Source: an uncultured Coriobacteriales bacterium
Lineage (GTDB): Bacteria; Actinomycetota; Coriobacteriia; Coriobacteriales; UMGS124
Reading direction: 5' to 3'
Length of the DNA stretch: 64,000 bases
Assembly: GCA_934654475.1 (NCBI GenBank)
Contig: CAKUFZ010000002.1
Coordinates: 79,392-143,391, forward strand
The notes under the pieces are model-generated. The model worked only from the letters and a program-made list of their open reading frames with translations. It made no database searches and was not told the DNA's origin. Below are positions 24,947 to 33,614 of this stretch, in pieces. The position numbers and the translations under genes are program-made. Position 1 is the first letter of the stretch. The number at the start of each line of letters is the position of its first letter.

Positions 24947-27433
24947 CTAATCCTCCCTCCCCTCAACGCTGACCTGGCCACCCAGGCGGGCAAAGTCAGT
25001 AAAGAAGCCGGGGTAGGATTTGTTCACAGCCTGAGCCGCCTCCACGCACACCGAGCCCGACGCCTGCACGCTCGCCACAGCCGCCGACATGGCAAGGCGG
25101 TGGTCGTTGTGCGACCGCACGCGCCCGGAGTGGAAAGCGTGCGAGCCAAAGCCGCCGCGGCCGTGGATAACAAGGCCGTCGGGGAACTCCTCGAGGTCGA
25201 TACCAAGGCGCTCGAGCATCTCGGAAGTGGTCTGAAGCCTGTCGGATTCCTTGATGCGCAGGCGTGCGGCACCCGTGATGCGCGTCGTGCCCACCGCGCA
25301 GGCAGCCACAACAGACACGACAGGAACAAGGTCGGGGACGTCTGACGCATCGAGCTCGATTGCCTGCAAGGCGCAGGCGCCGGGGCGCACGGTGGCGACA
25401 CCGCCGGAGCTGTCGCGTTCGACCTCGGTACCGAAGCGCTCGAGGATGTCGACAATCGCCTTGTCGCCCTGGGCAGAGTCAAAGTCGAGCCCTGAGACAC
25501 TCACGCCCGTGCCGCCCAAGGCCCCTGCGCACAACCAGAAGGCAGAGTTGGACCAGTCACCCTCAACCTTAAGGAGAGATTGACTGTGGTACGTTTGCCC
25601 TGCGGAAACGGCAAATTCCGTAATGGGCGACATGCAACCATCGATATCAAGTTCATAGTGAGACTCTTGAACCTCGATACCGAATACCTCCAGCGTACGG
25701 AGGGTCATATCGATATATGGACGGGATTCGACCGTGCCATACAGGCGTACAGACCCCCCTTCCTCAAGCAGAGGCAACGCCATCAGCAGGCCAGTCACAA
25801 ACTGCGACGAGACATTGCCCGCGATGAGAAAAGTACCACCCTTAAGCTGACCTTGAACTTCAAGGGGCCACGTACCCACGGGAGAGAGCCGCATGCCGTG
25901 CGCCTCAAGCTCCTCGCGAAGGGGCGACAGGGGTCGCTCGGGCAGGCGGCCTTGACCGTCGATGCGCGCATGGGCCCCCAGGGCACACGCCACCGGAAGC
26001 ATGAAACGCAACGTGCTGCCCGATTCGCAGCAATCCAGCACGCGAACGCCTTCGGCCATCCCGGCGCGATCGATGGGTTCAACATGAAGGACCTCGCCTC
26101 GACGCACGATTCGAGCTCCGAGAGCCTGAAGGCAGGCCTGCGTCGCCTCGATGTCCTTGCTCGTCGTGGAGCACACGATGTCGCACGGTCCATCGGCCAG
26201 GGCGGCGCAGATGAGCATGCGGTGCGCGGCGCTCTTGGAGGCGATGGCTGCAACTTGGCCGCCCAGAACACCGGGGCCCACCGTTGCCGTAAGCTCATGG
26301 CCGCCTCCGGCCACCTGCGCCTTGGTTGTTCCCTCGGCACAGCGCGCGTCGCGCTTGGCACAGCCCAGCTCCATGAGCTCGGAGAACTCCTCCATGCTCA
26401 CGCGACGTACCTCGCAAGAGCCAATGCCGCGCACAGCGACGATGTCGATGTGGTCGCCCGCACGCTTCTTGTCACGGTATGCCGCCTGCGCAATCTCGCA
26501 GGCAGGCTGCGTTGTGCCGCTCGGCAGCCCATGAACCGCCAGCATCTCTTCAATCTGCACGGCATCTTCTGGGGTGCAGAGACCCTTGGCCGCGCACGCT
26601 CGAGCCATGATGGCAAGGCCTGCAGCCACGGCATGGCCATGCGTGACCGTAAAGTCACTCAACAGTTCGATGGAATGGGCTGCAGTATGGCCCAGGTTGA
26701 GCAGTTTGCGCTGTCCCGCCTCACGCTCGTCGGCCTGCACCACGTCGCGCTTGATGGACACGCAGCGTTCCACAATGCGACGTTCCTGGCCCGCAAGGGG
26801 GCTCTTCAGCCACTCAAAGAGCTCGGGGTCGCACATGACACCGTACTTCACGACCTCGCCCATGCCGTCGGTTACAAACTCGCCCGGCAGGGTCTTGAGA
26901 CAACCCAAGTCGCAGACGACAAGGCCGGGCTGGTAGAACGCGCCGACGAGGTTCTTCCCCTCGGGCAGGTCGACGGCGGTCTTTCCGCCCACGCTGGAGT
27001 CAACCATGGCAAGAAGCGAGGTGGCCACCTGGACAAGGTTGCAACCGCGCATATAGCTGGCCGCGGTGAAGCCCGCAAGGTCGCCGACAACGCCGCCACC
27101 CAGGGCGACGACGGTGCTCTGACGAGAGAGCCCCAGCGCGGCACAACGGCGCACAAGGCGCGAGAAGCTCTCGAGTGACTTGGTCTTCTCCCCTGCCGGC
27201 AGCACCTCAAGATGCGCGTCGAAACCAGCCGCACCCAGCGACATACTCACGCGTTCGGCATAGAGCGGGGCAACGTTGGAGTCGCTTACAAGCAGCACTT
27301 GCTTGTCGGCCGAGGACAGCGCCTCGCGCACAAGGCTTCCGAGCCTATCAAGCAGCCCCTCGCCTATCAGCACGTCGTAGCTGCCCGAAGCGCTCACATG
27401 CACCGTGCCGTATGCCTCAGATTGCAGCGTCAT
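24947..27433 (-). CDS. aroB-aroA: 3-dehydroquinate synthase - EPSP synthase fusion
   Basis: An 828-residue two-enzyme fusion. Residues 1-358 are AroB (DAHP to 3-dehydroquinate, NAD+ and metal): GGGVVGDLAGF, VDSSVGGKTAVD, the metal ligands in NLGHTAAH and THGHAV. After a linker (about 359-385), residues 386-828 are AroA (shikimate 3-phosphate plus PEP to EPSP): SKSAAHR at the start, ESGSTLRF, and DHRLAMSAA near the end. These steps are not consecutive, unlike those of the aroE-aroK fusion. Its ATG overlaps the tyrA stop as ATGA. Part of the AroA half (about 25560-25860) is visibly poorer in GC than its surroundings. Confidence 0.95.
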   Translation of the reverse strand: MTLQSEAYGTVHVSASGSYDVLIGEGLLDRLGSLVREALSSADKQVLLVSDSNVAPLYAERVSMSLGAAGFDAHLEVLPAGEKTKSLESFSRLVRRCAALGLSRQSTVVALGGGVVGDLAGFTAASYMRGCNLVQVATSLLAMVDSSVGGKTAVDLPEGKNLVGAFYQPGLVVCDLGCLKTLPGEFVTDGMGEVVKYGVMCDPELFEWLKSPLAGQERRIVERCVSIKRDVVQADEREAGQRKLLNLGHTAAHSIELLSDFTVTHGHAVAAGLAIMARACAAKGLCTPEDAVQIEEMLAVHGLPSGTTQPACEIAQAAYRDKKRAGDHIDIVAVRGIGSCEVRRVSMEEFSELMELGCAKRDARCAEGTTKAQVAGGGHELTATVGPGVLGGQVAAIASKSAAHRMLICAALADGPCDIVCSTTSKDIEATQACLQALGARIVRRGEVLHVEPIDRAGMAEGVRVLDCCESGSTLRFMLPVACALGAHARIDGQGRLPERPLSPLREELEAHGMRLSPVGTWPLEVQGQLKGGTFLIAGNVSSQFVTGLLMALPLLEEGGSVRLYGTVESRPYIDMTLRTLEVFGIEVQESHYELDIDGCMSPITEFAVSAGQTYHSQSLLKVEGDWSNSAFWLCAGALGGTGVSVSGLDFDSAQGDKAIVDILERFGTEVERDSSGGVATVRPGACALQAIELDASDVPDLVPVVSVVAACAVGTTRITGAARLRIKESDRLQTTSEMLERLGIDLEEFPDGLVIHGRGGFGSHAFHSGRVRSHNDHRLAMSAAVASVQASGSVCVEAAQAVNKSYPGFFTDFARLGGQVSVEGRED

Positions 27434-28308
27434 TGCCCGCTCCTTTCGTTTTTGCCGCGGCGTTCGGCGTTCTCCTTGGCACGACGGCCATCGGCAAGCA
27501 GGCGGCGCATCGTGTCGGCGTCGCGCGCGGCGAGCGCATCGCGGTATTCCCCAAGGCTCGCGATGATGGTGTCAAGCTCAAAAAGCAGGTTGTCGGCATC
27601 GTCGAAGAACAGCTCCGTCCACATGTTCTCGTTGAGCCATGCAACGCGTGTGAGGTCCTTGTAGCTGCCGGCGGAAAAACCCTTGTGACCCTGCGCCGTG
27701 GGGCTTTTGATAAAGGCATTGCTCACCACATGCGCCAACTGAGAGGTGAAGGCGATGCGCTTGTCATGCTCCTCGGGGGTGCCCACGCAGATGCTGCCGA
27801 AACCGGCTGGCGCGAGCAGGTCCTTGATGCGCTCGAACAGGGCCATGTCGTCGACACGGGGAGGGCAGATGACCATGGGGGCGTTGTGGAAGAGATTCTC
27901 GCGCGTGTACTTGTAGCCCGAGTACTGGGTGCCCGCCATGGGGTGGCCGCCCACGAACGTGAAGCCGTGCTCGGCGGCGATGGGCATGCAACCCGCGCAG
28001 ACCTCGCGCTTTACGCCCGCAGTGTCGATAACCAGGCAGTCCTTGCGCACGCGCTCGGCGTTTTCCTTGAGCCAGGCAATACAGCCGGCAGGATAGAGGG
28101 CAAGCAGGATGAGGTCGCACGCCCCCACGTTGTCGGGCCCCAGCGTGCCTTGAATCGTTTCGTCGATGTTTGCCACAGCCATGGTGTCGGCATCGATGTC
28201 GAAGGCAAGCACGCGCCATCCCGCGGCATGATAGGCCTTGGCGAACGAGCCGCCGATAAGCCCCAAGCCTACGATGCCAACGGTATGGACCTCTTGGGTG
28301 TCTTCCAT
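27430..28308 (-). CDS. tyrA: prephenate dehydrogenase
   Basis: Oxidatively decarboxylates prephenate to 4-hydroxyphenylpyruvate, the route to tyrosine. The 292-residue protein has the N-terminal NAD(P) fold GIVGLGLIGGSFAKA, the GGHPMAGTQYSGY substrate segment with the catalytic histidine, and the helical C-terminal domain with FTSQLAHVVSNAF. No ACT domain is attached, so feedback would have to act elsewhere. ATG at 28308 with GGAGG upstream; it follows aroF by 15 bases and overlaps aroB-aroA by 4. Confidence 0.94.
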   Translation of the reverse strand: MEDTQEVHTVGIVGLGLIGGSFAKAYHAAGWRVLAFDIDADTMAVANIDETIQGTLGPDNVGACDLILLALYPAGCIAWLKENAERVRKDCLVIDTAGVKREVCAGCMPIAAEHGFTFVGGHPMAGTQYSGYKYTRENLFHNAPMVICPPRVDDMALFERIKDLLAPAGFGSICVGTPEEHDKRIAFTSQLAHVVSNAFIKSPTAQGHKGFSAGSYKDLTRVAWLNENMWTELFFDDADNLLFELDTIIASLGEYRDALAARDADTMRRLLADGRRAKENAERRGKNERSGQ

Positions 28309-28323
28309 GCAGGCCTCCTTGGA

Positions 28324-29337
28324 CTAGTCGGCCGCGACGACGTCGCGGATGGCGCGGACCTTGGGCATAAGCGAGGCAAACTGCTCAGGCAAAAGGGCCT
28401 GCGCACCGTCAGACCATGCAACCTGGGGGTTGTTGTGCACCTCGATCTCAAGGCCGTCGGCACCGCACGCCGTGGCCGCCAGCGACATCGGCCCCACATA
28501 GCGCGCGTATCCCGTGGAATGGCTCGGGTCGGCGACGACGGGCAGGTGGCTCAGGTAGTGCAGCACCGGCACGGCGTTGAGGTCGAACGTGTTGCGCGTG
28601 CGCGTCTCATACGTGCGGATGCCGCGCTCGCACAGGATGACGTTGGGGTTGCCCTCGCTCATGATGTACTCAGCACTCATGAGCAGCTCGTCAATGGTGC
28701 CAGCCAGGCCGCGCTTGAGAAGCACGGGCTTGCCGGCGCGGCCGACCTCCTTGAGCAGGTTGAAGTTCTGGGTGTTGCGCGCGCCGATCTGCCACAGGTC
28801 GATGTCGTACTTGAGGAAGAGCGGCACCTGGCGCACGTCCATGATCTCGGTCACGATGGGCATCCCGAGCTCCGCGCGCGCCTGGCAGAGCAGGTCGAGG
28901 CCCGCCTCGCCCATGCCCTGGTTGGCATAGGGGCTCGTACGAGGCTTGAACGCGCCTCCTCGCAGGACCGTGGCGCCGGCTGCCTTCACTGCGCGGGCAA
29001 TCTCAAAGAGGTTCTGCCCCTCAACCGAGCACGGACCGGCCATGACCTGGAACTCGCCGGCACCGATGGCCACACCGGGGGCAATCTCGACCTTCGTGTC
29101 CATGGGGTGGAACTTGCGGTTGGCGGCCTTGAACGGCTCGGTCACGCGCGTGACCGACTCGATGATCCCCATGGACTCGAGCAGCGACACGTCGACGCGC
29201 GAGGTGTCGCCGATGAGGCCGACGATGGTGGCCTCCGAGCCTTTGGAGATGTTGACTTCGAGACCCTTGCCCTCGAGCCAGCTCACCAGATTCTCAAGCT
29301 GGTGTTCAGTGGTCTCAGGTTTGATGACAGCAATCAT
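28324..29337 (-). CDS. aroF: DAHP synthase with N-terminal regulatory domain (type I-beta)
   Basis: Condenses PEP and erythrose 4-phosphate to DAHP, the committed step of aromatic synthesis. Residues about 1-70 form a ferredoxin-like (FL/ACT-type) domain (MIAVIKPETTEHQLENLVSW) that in Thermotoga and relatives gives tyrosine/phenylalanine feedback. The catalytic barrel follows: MAGPCSVE, LRGGAFKPRTSPY, KRGLAGT, DPSHSTGY, EVHNNP. Length 337 matches type I-beta enzymes. ATG at 29337 has GAAGGG 7 bases upstream. The frame remains open upstream to a GTG at 29421, which would add 28 residues, but that GTG has no ribosome site and falls in a strong RNA stem. First gene of the aromatic operon. Confidence 0.95.
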   Translation of the reverse strand: MIAVIKPETTEHQLENLVSWLEGKGLEVNISKGSEATIVGLIGDTSRVDVSLLESMGIIESVTRVTEPFKAANRKFHPMDTKVEIAPGVAIGAGEFQVMAGPCSVEGQNLFEIARAVKAAGATVLRGGAFKPRTSPYANQGMGEAGLDLLCQARAELGMPIVTEIMDVRQVPLFLKYDIDLWQIGARNTQNFNLLKEVGRAGKPVLLKRGLAGTIDELLMSAEYIMSEGNPNVILCERGIRTYETRTRNTFDLNAVPVLHYLSHLPVVADPSHSTGYARYVGPMSLAATACGADGLEIEVHNNPQVAWSDGAQALLPEQFASLMPKVRAIRDVVAAD

Positions 29338-29381
29338 GTGAAAACCCTTCCCGTTCCTCGAGAGCAGTTGTCGAAAGACAC

Positions 29382-29446
29382 CTGTGGCCGCGCGTGGGGT
29401 CGCAGTGTACAGCGCGTACACCCGGCACCACAGAACACGGCCACAG
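29382..29446 (-). promoter_or_regulatory. nested stem-loop in the aroF leader
   Basis: In the 121 bases between queA and aroF, a perfect 9-bp outer stem (29382-29390 with 29438-29446) encloses a perfect 6-bp inner hairpin (GTGTAC-N5-GTACAC, 29405-29421). The structure ends 44 bases before the aroF ATG and has no T run after it, so it is not a standard terminator. The inner part is also a palindromic DNA site and could be an operator. Confidence 0.45.
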
Positions 29447-29458
29447 CGTTTTCAAGGA

Positions 29459-30592
29459 TTAAATAATGAGCATGGCGTCGCCGAAAGAAAGCATGCGGTA
29501 CCTGCTCTCAATGGCATGGCCATAGGCCTCCATGATGCGCTCGCGGCCGGCAAAGGCGCTCACGAGCATCATGAGGGTCGAACGAGGCACATGGAAGTTC
29601 GTGACCATGGCATCCACCACGTGGAACTGGCTTCCCGGCATGAGGAACAGCGAGGTCGTGGCGTTCTCGCGCGCAACGACGTCGCCCTTCTCGGGAATGT
29701 CGAAGAAGCGCGCGGCGCAGCCGGCATAGGGCTCCTCGGCGCTCCAGGAGCTCTCAAGCGAACGGACCGACGTCGTGCCCACGGCAATGACGCGCTTGCC
29801 TGCGGCCTTGGTGGCATGGATCTGGTCAATCACCGACTGGGGCACGTGGTAGCGCTCAGTGTGCATCTCGTGCTCGGTGGGGTCGTCCTCCTCCACGATG
29901 CGGAAGGTGTCGATGCCGACCTCAAGCTCGACGGTTGCCCAGCCCACGCCCTTCTCGCGGCACTTCTCGATGAGCGCAGGCGTGAAATGCAGGCCCGCGG
30001 TAGGCGCAGCGGCGGAGTGCTCCTCCTGCATGGCGTACACCGTCTGGTACTTTTCAGAATCGCCCTCGTACTGGGTGATGTAGGGAGGCAGCGGCACGTG
30101 GCCGGCCTTGTGCATGGCCTCGTCAAGCGTGAGGCCCTCAGCCGCCTCGAAGCTCACAAGGCGAAGCCCGCGCTGCGGCAAAATCTCGCCCACATGAGCG
30201 GTGAGGATCACGGGGGCCGTCATGGGAGCAAGGAGGCCGCCTTCGCGGAACTCCACCACGGCGCCCGGCTTGAGGCGCTTGCCGGGCTTCACGAGGCACT
30301 CCCACACGCCTCCCGTCGCATCGAGGTCCTCGCGGCGGTTGGTGAGGAAGACCTCGCAGGCGCCGCCCGTCACCGGCTTGTGACCGATGAGGCGTGCAGG
30401 CAGCACACGGGTCTGGTTGACGACGAGCAGGTCGCCCTCGTTGAGGAAGTCCACGATGTCGGTGAACACATGGTCTTCCAGCGTGCCCTTCTCGCGGTCG
30501 AGCACAAGCAGGCGGCAAGAGTCGCGGGGCTCGGCCGGATACTGGGCGATGAGCTCGCGGGGAAGGTCGTAATCAAAATCGTCGGTACGCAT
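29459..30592 (-). CDS. queA: S-adenosylmethionine:tRNA ribosyltransferase-isomerase
   Basis: Moves the ribose of S-adenosylmethionine onto preQ1 in tRNA to form epoxyqueuosine. The 377-residue protein begins FDYDLPRELIAQYP and carries the conserved QTRVLPARL, AAPTAGLHFT and VVDAMVTNFHVPRSTLMMLVSA-type segments. I chose the ATG at 30592 (GGGAG 8 bases upstream) over the ATG at 30607. It lies 91 bases downstream of queH, whose product reduces the epoxide made by QueA, so the pair forms a functional unit. It is directly upstream of the aroF leader structure. Confidence 0.95.
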   Translation of the reverse strand: MRTDDFDYDLPRELIAQYPAEPRDSCRLLVLDREKGTLEDHVFTDIVDFLNEGDLLVVNQTRVLPARLIGHKPVTGGACEVFLTNRREDLDATGGVWECLVKPGKRLKPGAVVEFREGGLLAPMTAPVILTAHVGEILPQRGLRLVSFEAAEGLTLDEAMHKAGHVPLPPYITQYEGDSEKYQTVYAMQEEHSAAAPTAGLHFTPALIEKCREKGVGWATVELEVGIDTFRIVEEDDPTEHEMHTERYHVPQSVIDQIHATKAAGKRVIAVGTTSVRSLESSWSAEEPYAGCAARFFDIPEKGDVVARENATTSLFLMPGSQFHVVDAMVTNFHVPRSTLMMLVSAFAGRERIMEAYGHAIESRYRMLSFGDAMLII

Positions 30593-30683
30593 ATACACAG
30601 CTCCCATGCAGGTAGAAGAGATAGGGGAAGTCTAGCGCCCAACCCCAGGGCGGCATGGGCAGAAACGCACGCAAGTGGAGAAT

Positions 30684-31283
30684 CTACGTGCATGCACGTC
30701 CGAGGTCTCGCTGCAGCGTGCGCGCCTCGCGGGCCTGGCAGCGCTCAAGGGCAGCCTCGGCAGCAGAAAAACGGCATCCACAGTAGTTCTGCCGATACAG
30801 TCCCAGTTCCTTGGCGCGCGTCGTGGCCTGGGGGTACAGCGGACGGAAATCCTGCCAGACGGCAGTGAGGCCCGCACGTGCACAAATCCGCCCAAGCTCG
30901 GCTCCGCAGGCGTCGAAGAGCTGGTAAGGAGAGACCGCAAGCGTCGTGGACATATGGGCGCACCCGAGCTCGGCGGCCAGGGTTGCCGCCCCCTCCAGGC
31001 GCAGGCGATAACACGCCTGGCAGCGCGCCAGACGGTTTGTGCCGTACCGCGCGACCTCGCGCTCCCAACGCTCAGCTTCGTAGGGTCCCTCGACCACTTC
31101 GACGTTTTCCCCCGCCGCCCAGGCACGCAGCGTCTCAAGGCGGCGCACGTACTCGTCATGGGGCTGAATGTTAGGGTTGACATACACTATTGTGGGCAAA
31201 AAGCCCTGCTCGCGCAGAACCCGCAAGGGTTCGAGCGAGCAGGGCCCACAACAGGCATGCAGCAAAAGCGGCGTGCCAGACAT
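30684..31283 (-). CDS. queH: epoxyqueuosine reductase QueH
   Basis: Reduces epoxyqueuosine to queuosine in tRNA, as the non-homologous replacement for cobalamin-dependent QueG. The 199-residue protein (DUF208 family) has the paired cysteines LHACCGPCS (11, 12, 15), the C-x2-C pair in RCQACYRLR and a C-terminal YCGC; the family binds an iron-sulfur cluster. The ATG at 31283 lies 5 bases after the ppaC stop; the longer frame from 31457 only reads across ppaC in the wrong frame. Confidence 0.93.
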   Translation of the reverse strand: MSGTPLLLHACCGPCSLEPLRVLREQGFLPTIVYVNPNIQPHDEYVRRLETLRAWAAGENVEVVEGPYEAERWEREVARYGTNRLARCQACYRLRLEGAATLAAELGCAHMSTTLAVSPYQLFDACGAELGRICARAGLTAVWQDFRPLYPQATTRAKELGLYRQNYCGCRFSAAEAALERCQAREARTLQRDLGRACT

Positions 31284-31288
31284 GCGTA

Positions 31289-32221
31289 CTAGTTCGCAGC
31301 CTCGATGAGCGGGGCAGCAACCTGCTTCTTGCGGGAAAGTACACCGGGCATCCAGACGCCCTCGGGCACGACGGTGATGTTGAGGCCGCGCTCGACAACC
31401 TCGGGCTCGCCCACGACGAAGACCTGGGAGCCCTCCTCGATGATGTCGGTCACGCACAGCACGAGGGTGTCGCCGCCGTTGGCAGTGCGGTACTCCTCCA
31501 TCGCGGCGCGCAGCTCGTCGGCCTGGGCAAGGACAGGCTCCTTGTTCACGGTCTCATACTGGCCGATGAAGACGGCCTTGCCGCCGATCTCGAACTTCTT
31601 GATGTCGCGGGCAACCATCTGAGCAGGCGTGAAGCCGTCGGCGCCGCGGCTCTTGAACACCTGTGCGCCGTAGGCGACGGGGTCGACACCGATCTGGGCG
31701 CCGAGCTTGGCGGCGATGGCACGGTCAGCGTCGGTGGTGGTGGGAGACTTGAGCATGACGGTGTCGGTCATCATGGCAGCAAGCAGCATGGCGGCCTGGG
31801 CGTCGCTCATGGGCGTGCCCGTGACCTCGAAGAGCTTGGCGATGATGCAGCACGTGGAGCCCCAGGGGACGTTGATGAAAAGCGTGGGCTGGGCAGTGGT
31901 GAGGTCGGCGATGCGGTGATGGTCGATGACACCCACGACCTCGGCGTTCTCGATGCCCTCGACGGTCTGGCCGAGCTCGTTGTGGTCGGTCAGGACGACC
32001 TTGACCTTCTCGTCGGCAGGCTCGATCTTCTCGAGGAGCTGAGGGACGGCGACGCCGTGCTTCTCAAGCAGGGCAGCGCTCTCGCCGGGCATCTCGCCCA
32101 GGCGGCAGGCAACGTACTCGTTGGCCGGGTCGAGAACGCTGGCGAGCTGGGAATACACGACGGCGGACATGATGGCGTCGTTGTCGGGGTTCTTGTGGCC
32201 GAAGACCAGAATCTTGCTCAT
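31289..32221 (-). CDS. ppaC: manganese-dependent inorganic pyrophosphatase (family II)
   Basis: Hydrolyses pyrophosphate to phosphate, pulling biosynthetic reactions forward. The 310-residue DHH-family protein shows FGHKNPDNDAI (metal ligands), VVLTDHNE, VIDHHRIAD, and near the C-terminus a SRKKQV segment that binds substrate. Length is normal for soluble family II enzymes without CBS domains. ATG at 32221 with AGGAGAG upstream. It sits between the hydrolase and queH on the same strand and is probably in one transcript with them. Confidence 0.95.
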   Translation of the reverse strand: MSKILVFGHKNPDNDAIMSAVVYSQLASVLDPANEYVACRLGEMPGESAALLEKHGVAVPQLLEKIEPADEKVKVVLTDHNELGQTVEGIENAEVVGVIDHHRIADLTTAQPTLFINVPWGSTCCIIAKLFEVTGTPMSDAQAAMLLAAMMTDTVMLKSPTTTDADRAIAAKLGAQIGVDPVAYGAQVFKSRGADGFTPAQMVARDIKKFEIGGKAVFIGQYETVNKEPVLAQADELRAAMEEYRTANGGDTLVLCVTDIIEEGSQVFVVGEPEVVERGLNITVVPEGVWMPGVLSRKKQVAAPLIEAAN

Positions 32222-32287
32222 GGGTTCTCTCCTCTTCAAAAGGTTCATGCTGGCCCATCGGGGCCAGTCCATACAAACATGCAAAGT

Positions 32288-33604
32288 TTACCGCACGCAA
32301 GCCTCAGCAAAGCCCAGGACGCGCGACCAATACGCATTAGGCGCAACTAGGCTCGCCTGGCAGTGGCCGGCCCCCTCGACAAGGAGCACGTCGCGCTTGC
32401 CCGGACCGCCCGCCTCGTAGAGCCTGCGCGTGCAGGCGGGAGCCACCGATGAGTCGAGTGTCCCGTGCACAAGCAGCACCCCCACCTTGGCGCGCGCCAC
32501 GCTTTGAGCCGCGTCGTCGGGGACGATGTCGTAGCCGCCGGGGATGAGGCGCAGGTGGCGGCGCACAATCTCAAGCGTGGGATGCACGGGCAGCCCCGCC
32601 GAGTCGAGCATGTGCGCGAAGGACGACCATGCGCGGTCGAAGGGGCAGTCCGCGACAACGGCGCGCACGCAGGAGGGAAGCCTCTCGTCGCCGGCCGCGA
32701 CAAGGACGGCGTGGCCTCCCATGCTGTGGCCCATGAGCACGACATCGCGGGCCGCAGGCATGCCAGGCAGGCCCGCCTCCAGATGACGCGCCCATGCCAC
32801 GACGTCGGGGCCGTCGAGCACACCCATGCCGATGAGCTTGCCCTCGCTTGCGCCGTGACAGCGCATCTCGACGACGAGCAGGTTGTAACCGGCCTGCGCC
32901 CAATGGCGGGTGTACTGCAGCATCGAGTCCCACGTGCCGGCGTACCCGTGGCACAGCACGGCCCATCGCGTAGATGCGGCATCGCAAACCCAGGCGTGGC
33001 CCACAAGGTCCACGCCGTCAGGAGCGGCGGTGTGCACCTCGACCCAACCAGGGCCCTCTTGGAGCCATGCGTAGGTGGCTGCACGCTCCTCGAGCACGTT
33101 TGCCCGACGGGCCTGCACGAGGTCGGGATCCATGCCCGCGCAGAAGAAGCCGCCCTCGGCCGCTGCACGCGTGAGTCCGAAGCCGACGGCAGCGTCAACC
33201 TGCGCCTCATGGTCATTGACGCCTGCGCCGGCGTTCGCAGCCGGGCCCACGCCGCGATGCGCCACATCGGGCTGCATGAGCACCGCGAGAAGGCGGAACA
33301 CGTTGGCGCCCTTGCGCAGCACGTACTTCACGAAGAGGGCACCCAACACAATTTGAAAGACGAGCATTCCCACGCCGAGCACGAGCAGCACGATGCCCGC
33401 CACCAGCCAGCCCTTGACGAGCGCCGCGATGCCCGCCGCCAAGAACACGAGGGGCATGAGCAGCGTGCGCACCTCCTCGGAGCGCTTGGGGCCCTCGTCG
33501 CCGCCGCCGGCCTCCACGCCCAGCCAGTCCACGGCTGCATGCGACACAGCCTGGCCCGCCACAGGCCTCTCGTCCTTCTCTTCCACTTGATCCACCTCGC
33601 ACAC
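32288..33604 (-). CDS. membrane-anchored alpha/beta hydrolase
   Basis: A 438-residue protein. An N-terminal polar stretch is followed by two hydrophobic segments (about 48-66 and 68-95), then a 100-residue region and an alpha/beta-hydrolase domain. The catalytic serine is in GHSMGG (S294); the oxyanion segment is CHGYAG, a likely acid is in HGTLDSSV and the histidine in GAGHCQA. The layout resembles YfhR/BEM46-type serine hydrolases; the substrate is unknown. The start is doubtful: GTG at 33604 has its Shine-Dalgarno too close, and the ATG at residue 50 would still keep the membrane segments. It begins about 10 bases after the pcrA stop. Confidence 0.8.
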   Translation of the reverse strand: MCEVDQVEEKDERPVAGQAVSHAAVDWLGVEAGGGDEGPKRSEEVRTLLMPLVFLAAGIAALVKGWLVAGIVLLVLGVGMLVFQIVLGALFVKYVLRKGANVFRLLAVLMQPDVAHRGVGPAANAGAGVNDHEAQVDAAVGFGLTRAAAEGGFFCAGMDPDLVQARRANVLEERAATYAWLQEGPGWVEVHTAAPDGVDLVGHAWVCDAASTRWAVLCHGYAGTWDSMLQYTRHWAQAGYNLLVVEMRCHGASEGKLIGMGVLDGPDVVAWARHLEAGLPGMPAARDVVLMGHSMGGHAVLVAAGDERLPSCVRAVVADCPFDRAWSSFAHMLDSAGLPVHPTLEIVRRHLRLIPGGYDIVPDDAAQSVARAKVGVLLVHGTLDSSVAPACTRRLYEAGGPGKRDVLLVEGAGHCQASLVAPNAYWSRVLGFAEACVR

Positions 33605-33614
33605 GCCCCTTTCG

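Noticed and set aside
29338..29421. 28-residue N-terminal extension of AroF, or a Tyr-containing leader peptide
   Set aside because: The GTG at 29421 has no ribosome site, lies in the hairpin, and the frame has no stop before aroF, so it is not an independent leader peptide.
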